The notes under the pieces were generated by a model, which saw nothing but the letters and a program-made list of their open reading frames with translations, was not told the DNA's origin and searched no databases. The translations under genes were made by a program, and so were the position numbers. This document shows positions 52,283-59,707 of a stretch of DNA of 64,000 bases, in pieces; the stretch's first letter is position 1, and each line of letters begins with the position of its first letter. Origin of the DNA: Hallerella sp963656065 (GTDB lineage Bacteria; Fibrobacterota; Fibrobacteria; Fibrobacterales; Fibrobacteraceae); NCBI GenBank assembly GCA_963656065.1, contig CAVKGV010000003.1, positions 62,001 through 126,000 on the forward strand. The letters are read 5' to 3'.

Positions 52283-54493
52283 TTAAAATTCCACGTTAAT
52301 GGAAGCTTCGATAATCGACTGGGAAAATTCATGCTTGTAGTTTCCTGTCGCATCGGTTGTTACATCGTAATAAGAAGGAAGATTATAAGCACCGTCCGAA
52401 GAAGCGTTCGCCACGAGCGTTGCCGTGTTGTATTCGTTCTTGACGGAAACCATTCCGAAATTCAGGGAGAGCCAGGCATTTTCCGCCAAGGAATAATCCA
52501 GACCGATCATCCACTGGAGCTGCTTGCTGTTCAGCATCGGAGCGGAAAGCCCGCTAATCGATCCTTGGAAAGCGTTGTAATCCGTCTTGATGTATTGCAG
52601 GCCCGCAGTAAATCCCAGACGCGGCAAATACTGGACATAGAGCCCGGCATTGATAAAGTCGCTCTTGATTTCCGCTGTACCATCGGCAATACCCGAAGCC
52701 GCCCAGTTGTCCGTATCGATGCTGCGTTCGGAATGCTTATAGGAGCCCGAAAGTTCCAGCGGTTTCTGGAAACCGAGCATCTTGAAAACATCCACCTTGG
52801 CACCGCCACCGAATTCCAGATAGGTCGCTTCCTTGAACGTGGCAATCGGGGAAACCTGCGTGAAGTAGCTGAAAAGTCCCTGCGCTTCGGCATAGTCCTT
52901 CCAGTTGACAATGACATTTCCTTTCGTTCCCTGGCGGTTTGAAGTCGCAAGACCGTTCGGCAAGACAAGCTGCAGGGCCGGATCCGTCAACGTTTCAATC
53001 AACGCCAACTGGGAACGGGAATAAACATTTCCCTTCCAAGAGCTCTTGTTAAACGGAGCGATGTTATAGCTTTCCGTCTGGCCATCACGAATGCCGCCAT
53101 CATCGGTAGCAAGAGTCGTTGTAGCCGGAGAATATTTCGGGGAATAGTTATACAAAGCATCGAAGGAGGAATACAGCGGAGAATTCACGCCGTACTTGAT
53201 TGTATTTCCATCCTTATCCGAATTCAAAATGCGACGGGCAAAGAATTTCGGGGACTGCGCCAAGTTGTTGAACCAGTTGCTGTCATTGCGTACAAAGTTC
53301 AGTCCAAGAGAAAGCCCCAGATCTTCCGAAAACTTATAACCTGCATTCAACGTTACGAGAAAGGCGGAACCATTGAGATTTTCCTTTGTAGAAACATCGG
53401 TATAGACCGCAGCGCCGTTTTCATCGACCACAACGGTTCCCGTTGTCGGATCAACCGACTGGATGGAAGAATGCTTGCGAATTTCGTCCGAAGAATAGGC
53501 GTATTCCGCAACGAGATCAAGGGTCAAGTCCTTGTTGCCGAGGAAGCCTGCGATGTCGCCTCCCACGCGGCCGCTCACAATCATCGTCTTTTGCGGATCC
53601 TTGTCAAAAGGATTGATATCGTCCAGAACATAGGATTCGTTCAGATCATTACCAGGATGACGATAGGTATAGGAATAAGAATCTTCGTTGTCGAAGATAT
53701 ACATCGGAGTGACGCCGACATAGAGATTTTTGTTCAGCGGGAGAAGTTCCAGGTTCGCGGCAATCGCCCACTTGTCCATGTTGGACGCGAGGGACGCCCC
53801 AGGAACAGAATCGTTCTGTAAAATATTGCCTTCGGCGCCCGAAAGGTCCAAGACCGATGTGCGGTTGATCCGGGCAGCGAGAGCCTCGGCACGGAATTCG
53901 CCTACCGTATTATTGAAGTAGTGGCGGAACTGGACATTTGCCCCCTGCAGGTTGCGCTGGTTGCCTTCCAGAAGCTCCTGCGACTCCGCCATGTGACGCT
54001 TTCTCGCAAAGATGGTCGGTTCGTAGAGGATTTCCACATCCGGCGAGAAGAGCGTCAGCGGTGAATACTGCTGCCGGAAGTCGCCGACGACCCAGTAGAA
54101 CGAATTTCCGATGTTTCCTTCGACGTTCAGCCACCCGACGGAGAGCATCTTGGACGCCGAGGAGAAGTATTCCTGCATTCCCGCTTCCATCCGAAGCATC
54201 ACGTTGGCACGGACAAATTCGTAAGGACGGAAATGGAATTCCAGGTCGGCCGTAGCAAACTCATTGCGTTCCGTTTCGGGCATCTTGTTGATTCCGGTCG
54301 GGTCGTTGTCCGTATCGAAATACGAGGCCTGTGCCACGGCGCGAATTTTTCCGCCAATCTGGACGCCGCGTTTCGCGTTGATGGAATCCACCTTCGCATC
54401 CAAGGCTTCCTGTGTTTGCCATTCCGTCGCAGCGGGAATCGAAACGGATGCGGCGAAAAGCGCAATCAAGATTTTTTTCATATTCATATTCAT
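52283..54493 (-). CDS. Large outer-membrane beta-barrel protein (operon barrel 2)
   Basis: 736 residues; signal MNMNMKKILIALFAASVSIPAA. A short predicted helix (EALDAKVDSINAKRGVQIGG) leads into a barrel (TADLEFHFRPYEFVRANVMLRM, FYWVVGDFRQQYSPLTLFSPDV). The gene ends SIIEASINVEF, with terminal Phe. It shares with barrel 3 the 'SPLTLFSP / YTPYTLYTPQP' strand and the R-N-L-Q-G / R-L-L-Q-G segment. There is no plug or TonB box, so substrates would pass by diffusion or the protein is structural. GGAGGG lies 8 nt before the ATG. The gene is 16 nt from each neighbour. Confidence 0.78.
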   Translation of the reverse strand: MNMNMKKILIALFAASVSIPAATEWQTQEALDAKVDSINAKRGVQIGGKIRAVAQASYFDTDNDPTGINKMPETERNEFATADLEFHFRPYEFVRANVMLRMEAGMQEYFSSASKMLSVGWLNVEGNIGNSFYWVVGDFRQQYSPLTLFSPDVEILYEPTIFARKRHMAESQELLEGNQRNLQGANVQFRHYFNNTVGEFRAEALAARINRTSVLDLSGAEGNILQNDSVPGASLASNMDKWAIAANLELLPLNKNLYVGVTPMYIFDNEDSYSYTYRHPGNDLNESYVLDDINPFDKDPQKTMIVSGRVGGDIAGFLGNKDLTLDLVAEYAYSSDEIRKHSSIQSVDPTTGTVVVDENGAAVYTDVSTKENLNGSAFLVTLNAGYKFSEDLGLSLGLNFVRNDSNWFNNLAQSPKFFARRILNSDKDGNTIKYGVNSPLYSSFDALYNYSPKYSPATTTLATDDGGIRDGQTESYNIAPFNKSSWKGNVYSRSQLALIETLTDPALQLVLPNGLATSNRQGTKGNVIVNWKDYAEAQGLFSYFTQVSPIATFKEATYLEFGGGAKVDVFKMLGFQKPLELSGSYKHSERSIDTDNWAASGIADGTAEIKSDFINAGLYVQYLPRLGFTAGLQYIKTDYNAFQGSISGLSAPMLNSKQLQWMIGLDYSLAENAWLSLNFGMVSVKNEYNTATLVANASSDGAYNLPSYYDVTTDATGNYKHEFSQSIIEASINVEF

Positions 54494-54507
54494 TGTTTAC
54501 GCCCTCC

Positions 54508-56739
54508 TTAGAACCAGACCTTGGTTTCTGCCGCGATATAGTGGGAATGCCAATCGTTTACAGAAAGGTTCTCGTCGGAATGCGTCATCCATTTGTAGCG
54601 GACGTGCAAACCTGCGCGATCCGCAAAATCCCAGTCAAATCCTAAACCGATCGCCGTTTCCAGGTAATTGATCGGAGCGTAAGCATAATAAGAAGACCCA
54701 ACCTCGTTATACAAATCGGATGTCTTGGGAACCCCATTTGAGATCGAATACGCTGTATAGGCATACTTGGAACGGAATGTTTCAAGCCCGAGAATGCCGA
54801 CCATATGGAACTTGGGAGTTATCGCAACCGTCGGTTCGAACTGCCCGTAGAAGCTCCACAAAAGCATATCCTTTTGATCTTCGCTGTAAGCGATCGGGGC
54901 TATCGTGGTCGAAATACCGGAGAGAGCCGCATAGCCCGTCATCATAATGTTACGGTCCGTCCCAAACCAATGCCCGATATCGTAGCCGCCCATCATCGAA
55001 AGGTAAGAGGACCACTTGGCATGGCTCGGAACCTCACGATTCTGAATTTGCTCTACATTTTGGTAAGCGACAAAGGACTCCCACATTTCCCAGGTTCCAC
55101 CGTAAAGCCCGCCCTTTTGACGGCGAAGCTTAATCCCCACGCCCGGTTCCAGGACACCGGTACGGGCAACGTAGCCACTTGCGCGCGGATCCGCGTTTCC
55201 GGAATCCGCCCAGAAAATCGGCTTGTGCTTGGTCCAGGAATTGGTGCTTTCCCACATGTTGCGACCGTTCAATCGGTAATTGAATACCAGAACGTCCGTT
55301 CCTTCCTCGACCTGGCGATGCTGGCCATACTGGAAGTCAAAATAACCGCGGTTGAAAGTCGGTTCCACTTTGATGTTCAGGCCCATCATATTCGGCGTGT
55401 AGCGGAGAGAGCCGCCGTTCAGGTACATTTCATCCTTGCGCCAGCTAGTAAAGCGAGACGGATTGCTCAGAGAATACGGAGAGTAGAAGTCTTTCGGCAG
55501 GTAGATACCTTCGACGGTTATCGGCCACCCTTCGATATGCTTGCTCTGCGCCTTGACATAGATACCAACCTGCGGCGTCGCGACGGCTGTTTTGTAAGCA
55601 TCCTTTGCATAGCCATGAGTTTGAGCGGCATTGTCCGACTTATAAAAATTGACCGAATCCGTAATACTCAAGGCGACATCAGCCATCAAATAGAGTTTCG
55701 GGGTGATGTTTCCCTTGATATCAATCGAAGCGACATGAGTATTCAAAAGGGAAGGAGTCATTTCCGCAGTCAAATATTGGTTGCGGAATTCGTCTTCGTA
55801 GATAATGCCCTTGTCAAAGACAACGCCCATATAGTTAACGCCGAGCGTCATCGATTCAAAGAGCTTATCCTTGGCGATACGTCCGTGATAGACGGAACCG
55901 CGCATATCATGAAGGCCGTAGGTTTCGAGTTCACCCGGCTGGCCGGCATAGAGACGGAGACCATCGCGCGTGCCCATATCCATATCCATCGGCTGGGAAA
56001 CCATGAACTGCGCTTTCATATTGAACGGCAGCTGATAGACATTCGCGAAGATACCGCCAAACGAACGGTTTGTCCAGAACGCGCGTCCGCCTTCCTTGAC
56101 CGGTTTGAAGGACTTTTCCTTGTAATAGGTGCTGACCGTTTTTTCGTCCTCGAAAAGTTCGTATTGCCACGAAAAACGCGGAGCCGTTTCACGTTCCCAC
56201 ATAGTAAGGGGCGAAGCATTTGCCCAGATGACGCCGCCCGCCGTGATGTATGCGCCAAAGACGCCCGCGCGGATATCAGCCCCCACGTTAAATTCTTCGT
56301 CAATCGTCGAAGAATAGTAATCCGTGGAATGGTCGTAGAGAACGCGCTCGTCGTAAGTCGGGACGCCTGTCGGCTGCGTCGCATACTTGTTTCCGAACGT
56401 ACCGGAAAGGTCGAACGGGAACGCGAGGTTCGTCCACAAGGTCATGTACGAATTCGGCATGGCGACGACATTCGCCTTGAAAATCGCCTCGACGGAAGTG
56501 CGTGCCTTGTCGCTCGCAAAAGCCGGAGCCGTTTCCGAATAGTGGAAATTCTTGACGCGGAAAGCCATAAAGCCGGAGACAGCCACCGGCAGATCGTCCT
56601 TGCCGAGCAGCGTGGATTCCATATTGCCGGAGAGCGTGTCGAGCGACGCATGAATCGAATCGAGCTTTACCTGGGTAGGAGTCGCCCAGACGGCTGTTGC
56701 GCAAGAAGCGATTAAAAAAGAAGAAACCAGTTTACGCAT
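54508..56739 (-). CDS. Large outer-membrane beta-barrel protein (operon barrel 1)
   Basis: 743 residues; signal MRKLVSSFLIASCATAVWA. The mature start (TPTQVKLDSIHASLDTLSGNMES) again is a short heptad-like helix. Many strands follow (VSGFMAFRVKNFHY, YMTLWTNLAFPFDLSGTFG), ending HYIAAETKVWF with terminal Phe. FGGIFANVYQLPFNMKAQFM and SPLTMWERE echo the other two barrels. Aromatic residues are common, as in glycan-handling porins. GAGGG is 4 nt before the ATG, and the gene is 9 nt after the jelly-roll gene. Its similarity to the other two appears more distant. Confidence 0.78.
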   Translation of the reverse strand: MRKLVSSFLIASCATAVWATPTQVKLDSIHASLDTLSGNMESTLLGKDDLPVAVSGFMAFRVKNFHYSETAPAFASDKARTSVEAIFKANVVAMPNSYMTLWTNLAFPFDLSGTFGNKYATQPTGVPTYDERVLYDHSTDYYSSTIDEEFNVGADIRAGVFGAYITAGGVIWANASPLTMWERETAPRFSWQYELFEDEKTVSTYYKEKSFKPVKEGGRAFWTNRSFGGIFANVYQLPFNMKAQFMVSQPMDMDMGTRDGLRLYAGQPGELETYGLHDMRGSVYHGRIAKDKLFESMTLGVNYMGVVFDKGIIYEDEFRNQYLTAEMTPSLLNTHVASIDIKGNITPKLYLMADVALSITDSVNFYKSDNAAQTHGYAKDAYKTAVATPQVGIYVKAQSKHIEGWPITVEGIYLPKDFYSPYSLSNPSRFTSWRKDEMYLNGGSLRYTPNMMGLNIKVEPTFNRGYFDFQYGQHRQVEEGTDVLVFNYRLNGRNMWESTNSWTKHKPIFWADSGNADPRASGYVARTGVLEPGVGIKLRRQKGGLYGGTWEMWESFVAYQNVEQIQNREVPSHAKWSSYLSMMGGYDIGHWFGTDRNIMMTGYAALSGISTTIAPIAYSEDQKDMLLWSFYGQFEPTVAITPKFHMVGILGLETFRSKYAYTAYSISNGVPKTSDLYNEVGSSYYAYAPINYLETAIGLGFDWDFADRAGLHVRYKWMTHSDENLSVNDWHSHYIAAETKVWF

Positions 56740-56748
56740 AAAACCCTC

Positions 56749-57492
56749 TTAAATCGCATTGCGGAAAGGATAGTTGGCGGGACCTTCGTAAGGCTTGCCA
56801 TGTTTCTTGATGACCACATCGTCAATCCAGACCTTGAAGGATTCGTTTTCATCCTTGCGGACTTCGAGACGGAAACCCTTGAACTTGTCCCAGGCAAAGG
56901 GAAGCATCACGTCGCGCGTGTTTTTCGCGTCCCAATAGAGACCTGTCATGCCGAAAAGCTTGAGCGGGATGCTGAAATGCGTCCACTCCGTCGTAATTTC
57001 ACCGAGACTCTTGGAGCGGAGCTTGACCTGGAGCGATTCACCACCGCTCTTTACGCCGTCATCGACAAGCACGAACAGGGCGTTTTCTCCGCCCTTTGCT
57101 CCCTTGATCCAAAATTCCAGGACGCCATCTTCGAGGTAGGGCGTGAGATCGACAGAACCCGCAATGCATATCGCGACGCCCGAATAGTCGCTCGCAATCA
57201 GTTCGATTTCCATCGAAAGGGCTCCTTCTTTCGCATACTTGTCCGTCATCACCGGTTCGGGGTTTTCACGCGGATATTGATAGGTATATCCGCCGCCACG
57301 GGGAATCGCTTCGCGCATGATGACCGTCACCACATCCTTGTCCGGCCGGAAAGGCTTCGCCGGCTTCATGACAAAGCGGGACTGGTCGCGGTCGCGATAT
57401 TCACCGAAACCGACACTTGCGAAAGAAAAAGACACAAAAAGAAGCGAAAGGCAGAGGCACTTCCAAAGGTTTTTCTGTATTTTGGCGTTCAT
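56749..57492 (-). CDS. Secreted jelly-roll (CBM-like) protein, first gene of the barrel operon
   Basis: 247 residues; signal in KCLCLSLLFVSFSFA. After a basic N-terminal stretch (RDRDQSRFVMKPAKPFRPDK), residues 75-235 form a galactose-binding-like jelly roll of the CBM11/ExoP/CIA30 type. Diagnostic features are GVAICIAGSVDLTPYLEDG, LEFWIKGAKGGENALFVLVDDG, ITTEWTHFSIPL and FKVWIDDVVI. It has no T9SS tail or lipobox, so it is probably periplasmic or on the inner face of the barrels. A TATATTAT element about 40 nt upstream and GGAG before the ATG mark it as the operon start. Confidence 0.8.
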   Translation of the reverse strand: MNAKIQKNLWKCLCLSLLFVSFSFASVGFGEYRDRDQSRFVMKPAKPFRPDKDVVTVIMREAIPRGGGYTYQYPRENPEPVMTDKYAKEGALSMEIELIASDYSGVAICIAGSVDLTPYLEDGVLEFWIKGAKGGENALFVLVDDGVKSGGESLQVKLRSKSLGEITTEWTHFSIPLKLFGMTGLYWDAKNTRDVMLPFAWDKFKGFRLEVRKDENESFKVWIDDVVIKKHGKPYEGPANYPFRNAI

Positions 57493-57702
57493 AGGTTTTC
57501 AATTTCTCCAAAATCCGATGAGCCATAATATAACTTGTTTTTTGACTTTTCCCATTTCACTTTTTGCAAAAAAACGCTTGCAAAGGGAACAAAAGCTTTC
57601 AATTATCCAGATTTTTCAAAATTTTGGCGTTTTCATCGGTAAACATCTTTTTTAAGATGCGTTAAGACATCCCCTGATTCAAAATGATTAGTTTTACGAA
57701 AT
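57493..57702. promoter_or_regulatory. Divergent regulatory region between the barrel operon and the GH5 lipoprotein gene
   Basis: 210 bp, AT-rich. Leftward, TATATTATGGC precedes the barrel operon with a leader containing TTGGAG. Rightward, TAGTTTTA ends 6 nt before the GH5 ATG. CGCTTGCAA at 57575-57583, in the GH5 sense, matches the motif before both GH8 lipoprotein genes. TTTCAATTATCC near 57598 matches one upstream of the T9SS GH8 gene. These shared motifs suggest common regulation. Confidence 0.5.
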
Positions 57703-58920
57703 ATGAAACAAGCCTTTATCCCCGCCCTTTTTTCCGCTTTCCTGTTCGTCGCCTGTTCAAGCGATTCGGGAAAGCTCGCTGAAGCCGAAACATCAAGCTC
57801 CTCGGGAGAAAGTTTCGTTCCCGTTCCCATCGACTATTCCGCGGGTCGGGCGATGAACCAACGACTCGGACGCGGCATCAATCTGGGAAATTCCTGGGAG
57901 TCGAACTCCTATGCGGGCTACAAGGATCCGGGTGTAAATCATATTCCCGAAGAACCTTACAACTACGGCTACAACGATGACCTGGATGCGGGCTGGGGAA
58001 ATCCGATTCAAGACGGAGATTTCCAGATTATCAAGGACGCCGGTTTCAATTCGATCCGTCTCCCGGTCCGCTGGCAACACAATTCCAACCCGGTGACCCA
58101 CGAAATCAATCCCGATAGGCTCAACGGTGTCTGGGAAGACGTGACGCTCGCCGTGAATGCGGGACTGGTCGTCATTATCGATTTTCACTGGGACTACGAA
58201 ATCATGGAAGCCGGAAACGCCTATTACAGGAACCCGACGAACGCCGACAGTCTTGCCGCCTACGAAGCGGAGAAACTCCATTTTCTGGCAATCTGGCAGC
58301 AGGTTGCAACCAAATTCAACGCCTTCCCGGATTCGATGCTCATGTTCGATATTCTGAACGAGCCGACTGTCCAGAGCGCGGACTTGTTAAACGACATCAT
58401 GCTCAGTGCCCACAGCGTTATCCGGGCAGCGGCACCAGGCAAAACGATTATGTTCCAGTCCTATCACGCCTCCAAATTTGCGGACCTCACAGCCCTGAAG
58501 CTTCCCCAGGACGGAAACATCATCTATTCCGGACATTATTACGAGCCCTACACTTTCACGCATGAAGGACACGGCTACAGCTGCAAGGGTGACGAGACCT
58601 ATACGAGTACGGTTTCTACCGACATGGCAAAGTACGTGGCAATGGCGCAAGCGCGGTATCCGGACGTAAACGGCGGGCATATTCCGATGAACATGGGGGA
58701 ATTCGGAGTCGCCGCCGGGGACCGCAGCAATTGCGGAAGCGAAGGTCCGAGCGACAAATATTTCTCCCTGTGGACAAAAAAGGCGATAGCCGCCGCGGAA
58801 AAATACGACATAAGTTGGCATTACTGGGGATTTACGAAAGTCGGCGGTTTTGAAGCCTACGACAGGGACGAAAATAAATGGTATCCGGGGATCCTCGAAG
58901 CCATGGGACTTGCGAACTAG
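57703..58920 (+). CDS. GH5 endoglucanase lipoprotein
   Basis: 405 residues; lipoprotein signal MKQAFIPALFSAFLFVACSS and a short Ser linker (SSSSGESF). The GH5 barrel spans about 50-405. RGINLGNSWES is the family N-terminal motif, INSIRLPVRW-like FNSIRLPVRW follows, acid/base E220 lies in MLMFDILNEPT, nucleophile E333 in PMNMGEFGV, and WHYWGF near the end. A retaining beta-1,4-glucanase displayed on the cell surface is expected. There is no CBM or T9SS tail. The 3' end overlaps the convergent lpxA stop by 4 bp. It diverges from the barrel operon. Confidence 0.94.
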   Translation: MKQAFIPALFSAFLFVACSSDSGKLAEAETSSSSGESFVPVPIDYSAGRAMNQRLGRGINLGNSWESNSYAGYKDPGVNHIPEEPYNYGYNDDLDAGWGNPIQDGDFQIIKDAGFNSIRLPVRWQHNSNPVTHEINPDRLNGVWEDVTLAVNAGLVVIIDFHWDYEIMEAGNAYYRNPTNADSLAAYEAEKLHFLAIWQQVATKFNAFPDSMLMFDILNEPTVQSADLLNDIMLSAHSVIRAAAPGKTIMFQSYHASKFADLTALKLPQDGNIIYSGHYYEPYTFTHEGHGYSCKGDETYTSTVSTDMAKYVAMAQARYPDVNGGHIPMNMGEFGVAAGDRSNCGSEGPSDKYFSLWTKKAIAAAEKYDISWHYWGFTKVGGFEAYDRDENKWYPGILEAMGLAN

Positions 58921-59675
58921 CGGATAATCCGAATATCTTCTTTTGAAAAGAATGCCCGGATGGCGGAATCTGAAGATTCCGCCATTTTTTTTGCGCTTTC
59001 GCTCACCGGAATGCCCGAACGATAAAATTCGCGATAGAGCCGTTCGATTTCGACGATGCGGCTTTCCGGAAAGCGGTCCGGGAATTTACGGAGAGCGTGC
59101 AAGTTTACTCCGGCAAAACGGAGAGGGTCTCCCAAAGCCTTTACATACGGAGGAATATCCTTATCGACCTTGAGGGACGCGCCGACAAAGCTGAACGCGC
59201 CGATGCGGCAGTTCTGCGCCACGCCGGAAGTTCCCCCGATATTGGCAAACTCGCCGACATGGACATGGCCGCCGAGCTGCACCCCGTTTGAAACGATGGC
59301 ACCGTTTTCGATGAAGCAGTCGTGGGCGACGTGGACGTACGCCATCAGAAGTACATCATCCCCGATGAATGTCCTGCCCGAGACGGAAGTGCCGCGGTGA
59401 ACGGTCACATATTCGCGGATTTTTACGTGCGATCCGATTTCAAGCATCGTCTCTTCCCCGCTAAACTTCAAGTCCTGCGGGACGTTGCCGAGACTTGCCC
59501 CGTCAAACACAAAAGTTCCCGCGCCGATTTTTACGTGCGAAAGGACATGGACGCGCGATTCCAGGACGACACCTTCCCCGATTTCGGCAAAGTCATCGAC
59601 CAGGCACCACGGGCCGATACAGGCGCTTTCCGCGATTTTCGCTTTGGGACTTACATAGGCCGACGGATGAATCAT
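58917..59675 (-). CDS. lpxA: LpxA, acyl-ACP:UDP-N-acetylglucosamine O-acyltransferase
   Basis: The first enzyme of lipid A synthesis, a cytosolic trimer of left-handed beta helices. Hexapeptide repeats are visible through residues 10-190 (for example IAESACIGPWCLVDDFAEIG). The catalytic His is H118 in YVHVAHDC. Residues 60-70 (ASLGNVPQDLKFSGE) match the substrate loop. The 252-residue length is typical. No other lpx genes are beside it. A TATATTTA element lies on the minus strand in the 32-bp divergent interval shared with the glycosyltransferase gene. Confidence 0.95.
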   Translation of the reverse strand: MIHPSAYVSPKAKIAESACIGPWCLVDDFAEIGEGVVLESRVHVLSHVKIGAGTFVFDGASLGNVPQDLKFSGEETMLEIGSHVKIREYVTVHRGTSVSGRTFIGDDVLLMAYVHVAHDCFIENGAIVSNGVQLGGHVHVGEFANIGGTSGVAQNCRIGAFSFVGASLKVDKDIPPYVKALGDPLRFAGVNLHALRKFPDRFPESRIVEIERLYREFYRSGIPVSESAKKMAESSDSAIRAFFSKEDIRIIR

Positions 59676-59692
59676 ACAGAAGAAATAATAAA

Positions 59693-59700
59693 TATATTTG
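59693..59700 (+). promoter_or_regulatory. TATATTTG promoter element 7 nt before ATG
   Basis: An exact TAnnTTTG match ending 7 nt before the glycosyltransferase ATG, in a 32-bp divergent interval. There is no room for a normal 5' leader and no Shine-Dalgarno sequence. Confidence 0.6.
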
Positions 59701-59707
59701 TCCCGTT

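Noticed and set aside
54805..56715. A 636-codon plus-strand open frame
   Set aside because: Antisense to operon barrel 1. The composition is shadow-like, with no signal peptide or motif, while the minus-strand frame has a signal peptide, ribosome-binding site and terminal Phe.
48159..57492. A Sus-type polysaccharide utilisation locus
   Set aside because: No SusD-like protein, no TonB-dependent receptor plug or TonB box, and no paired regulator are visible. The barrels end in Phe but lack plug-domain motifs.
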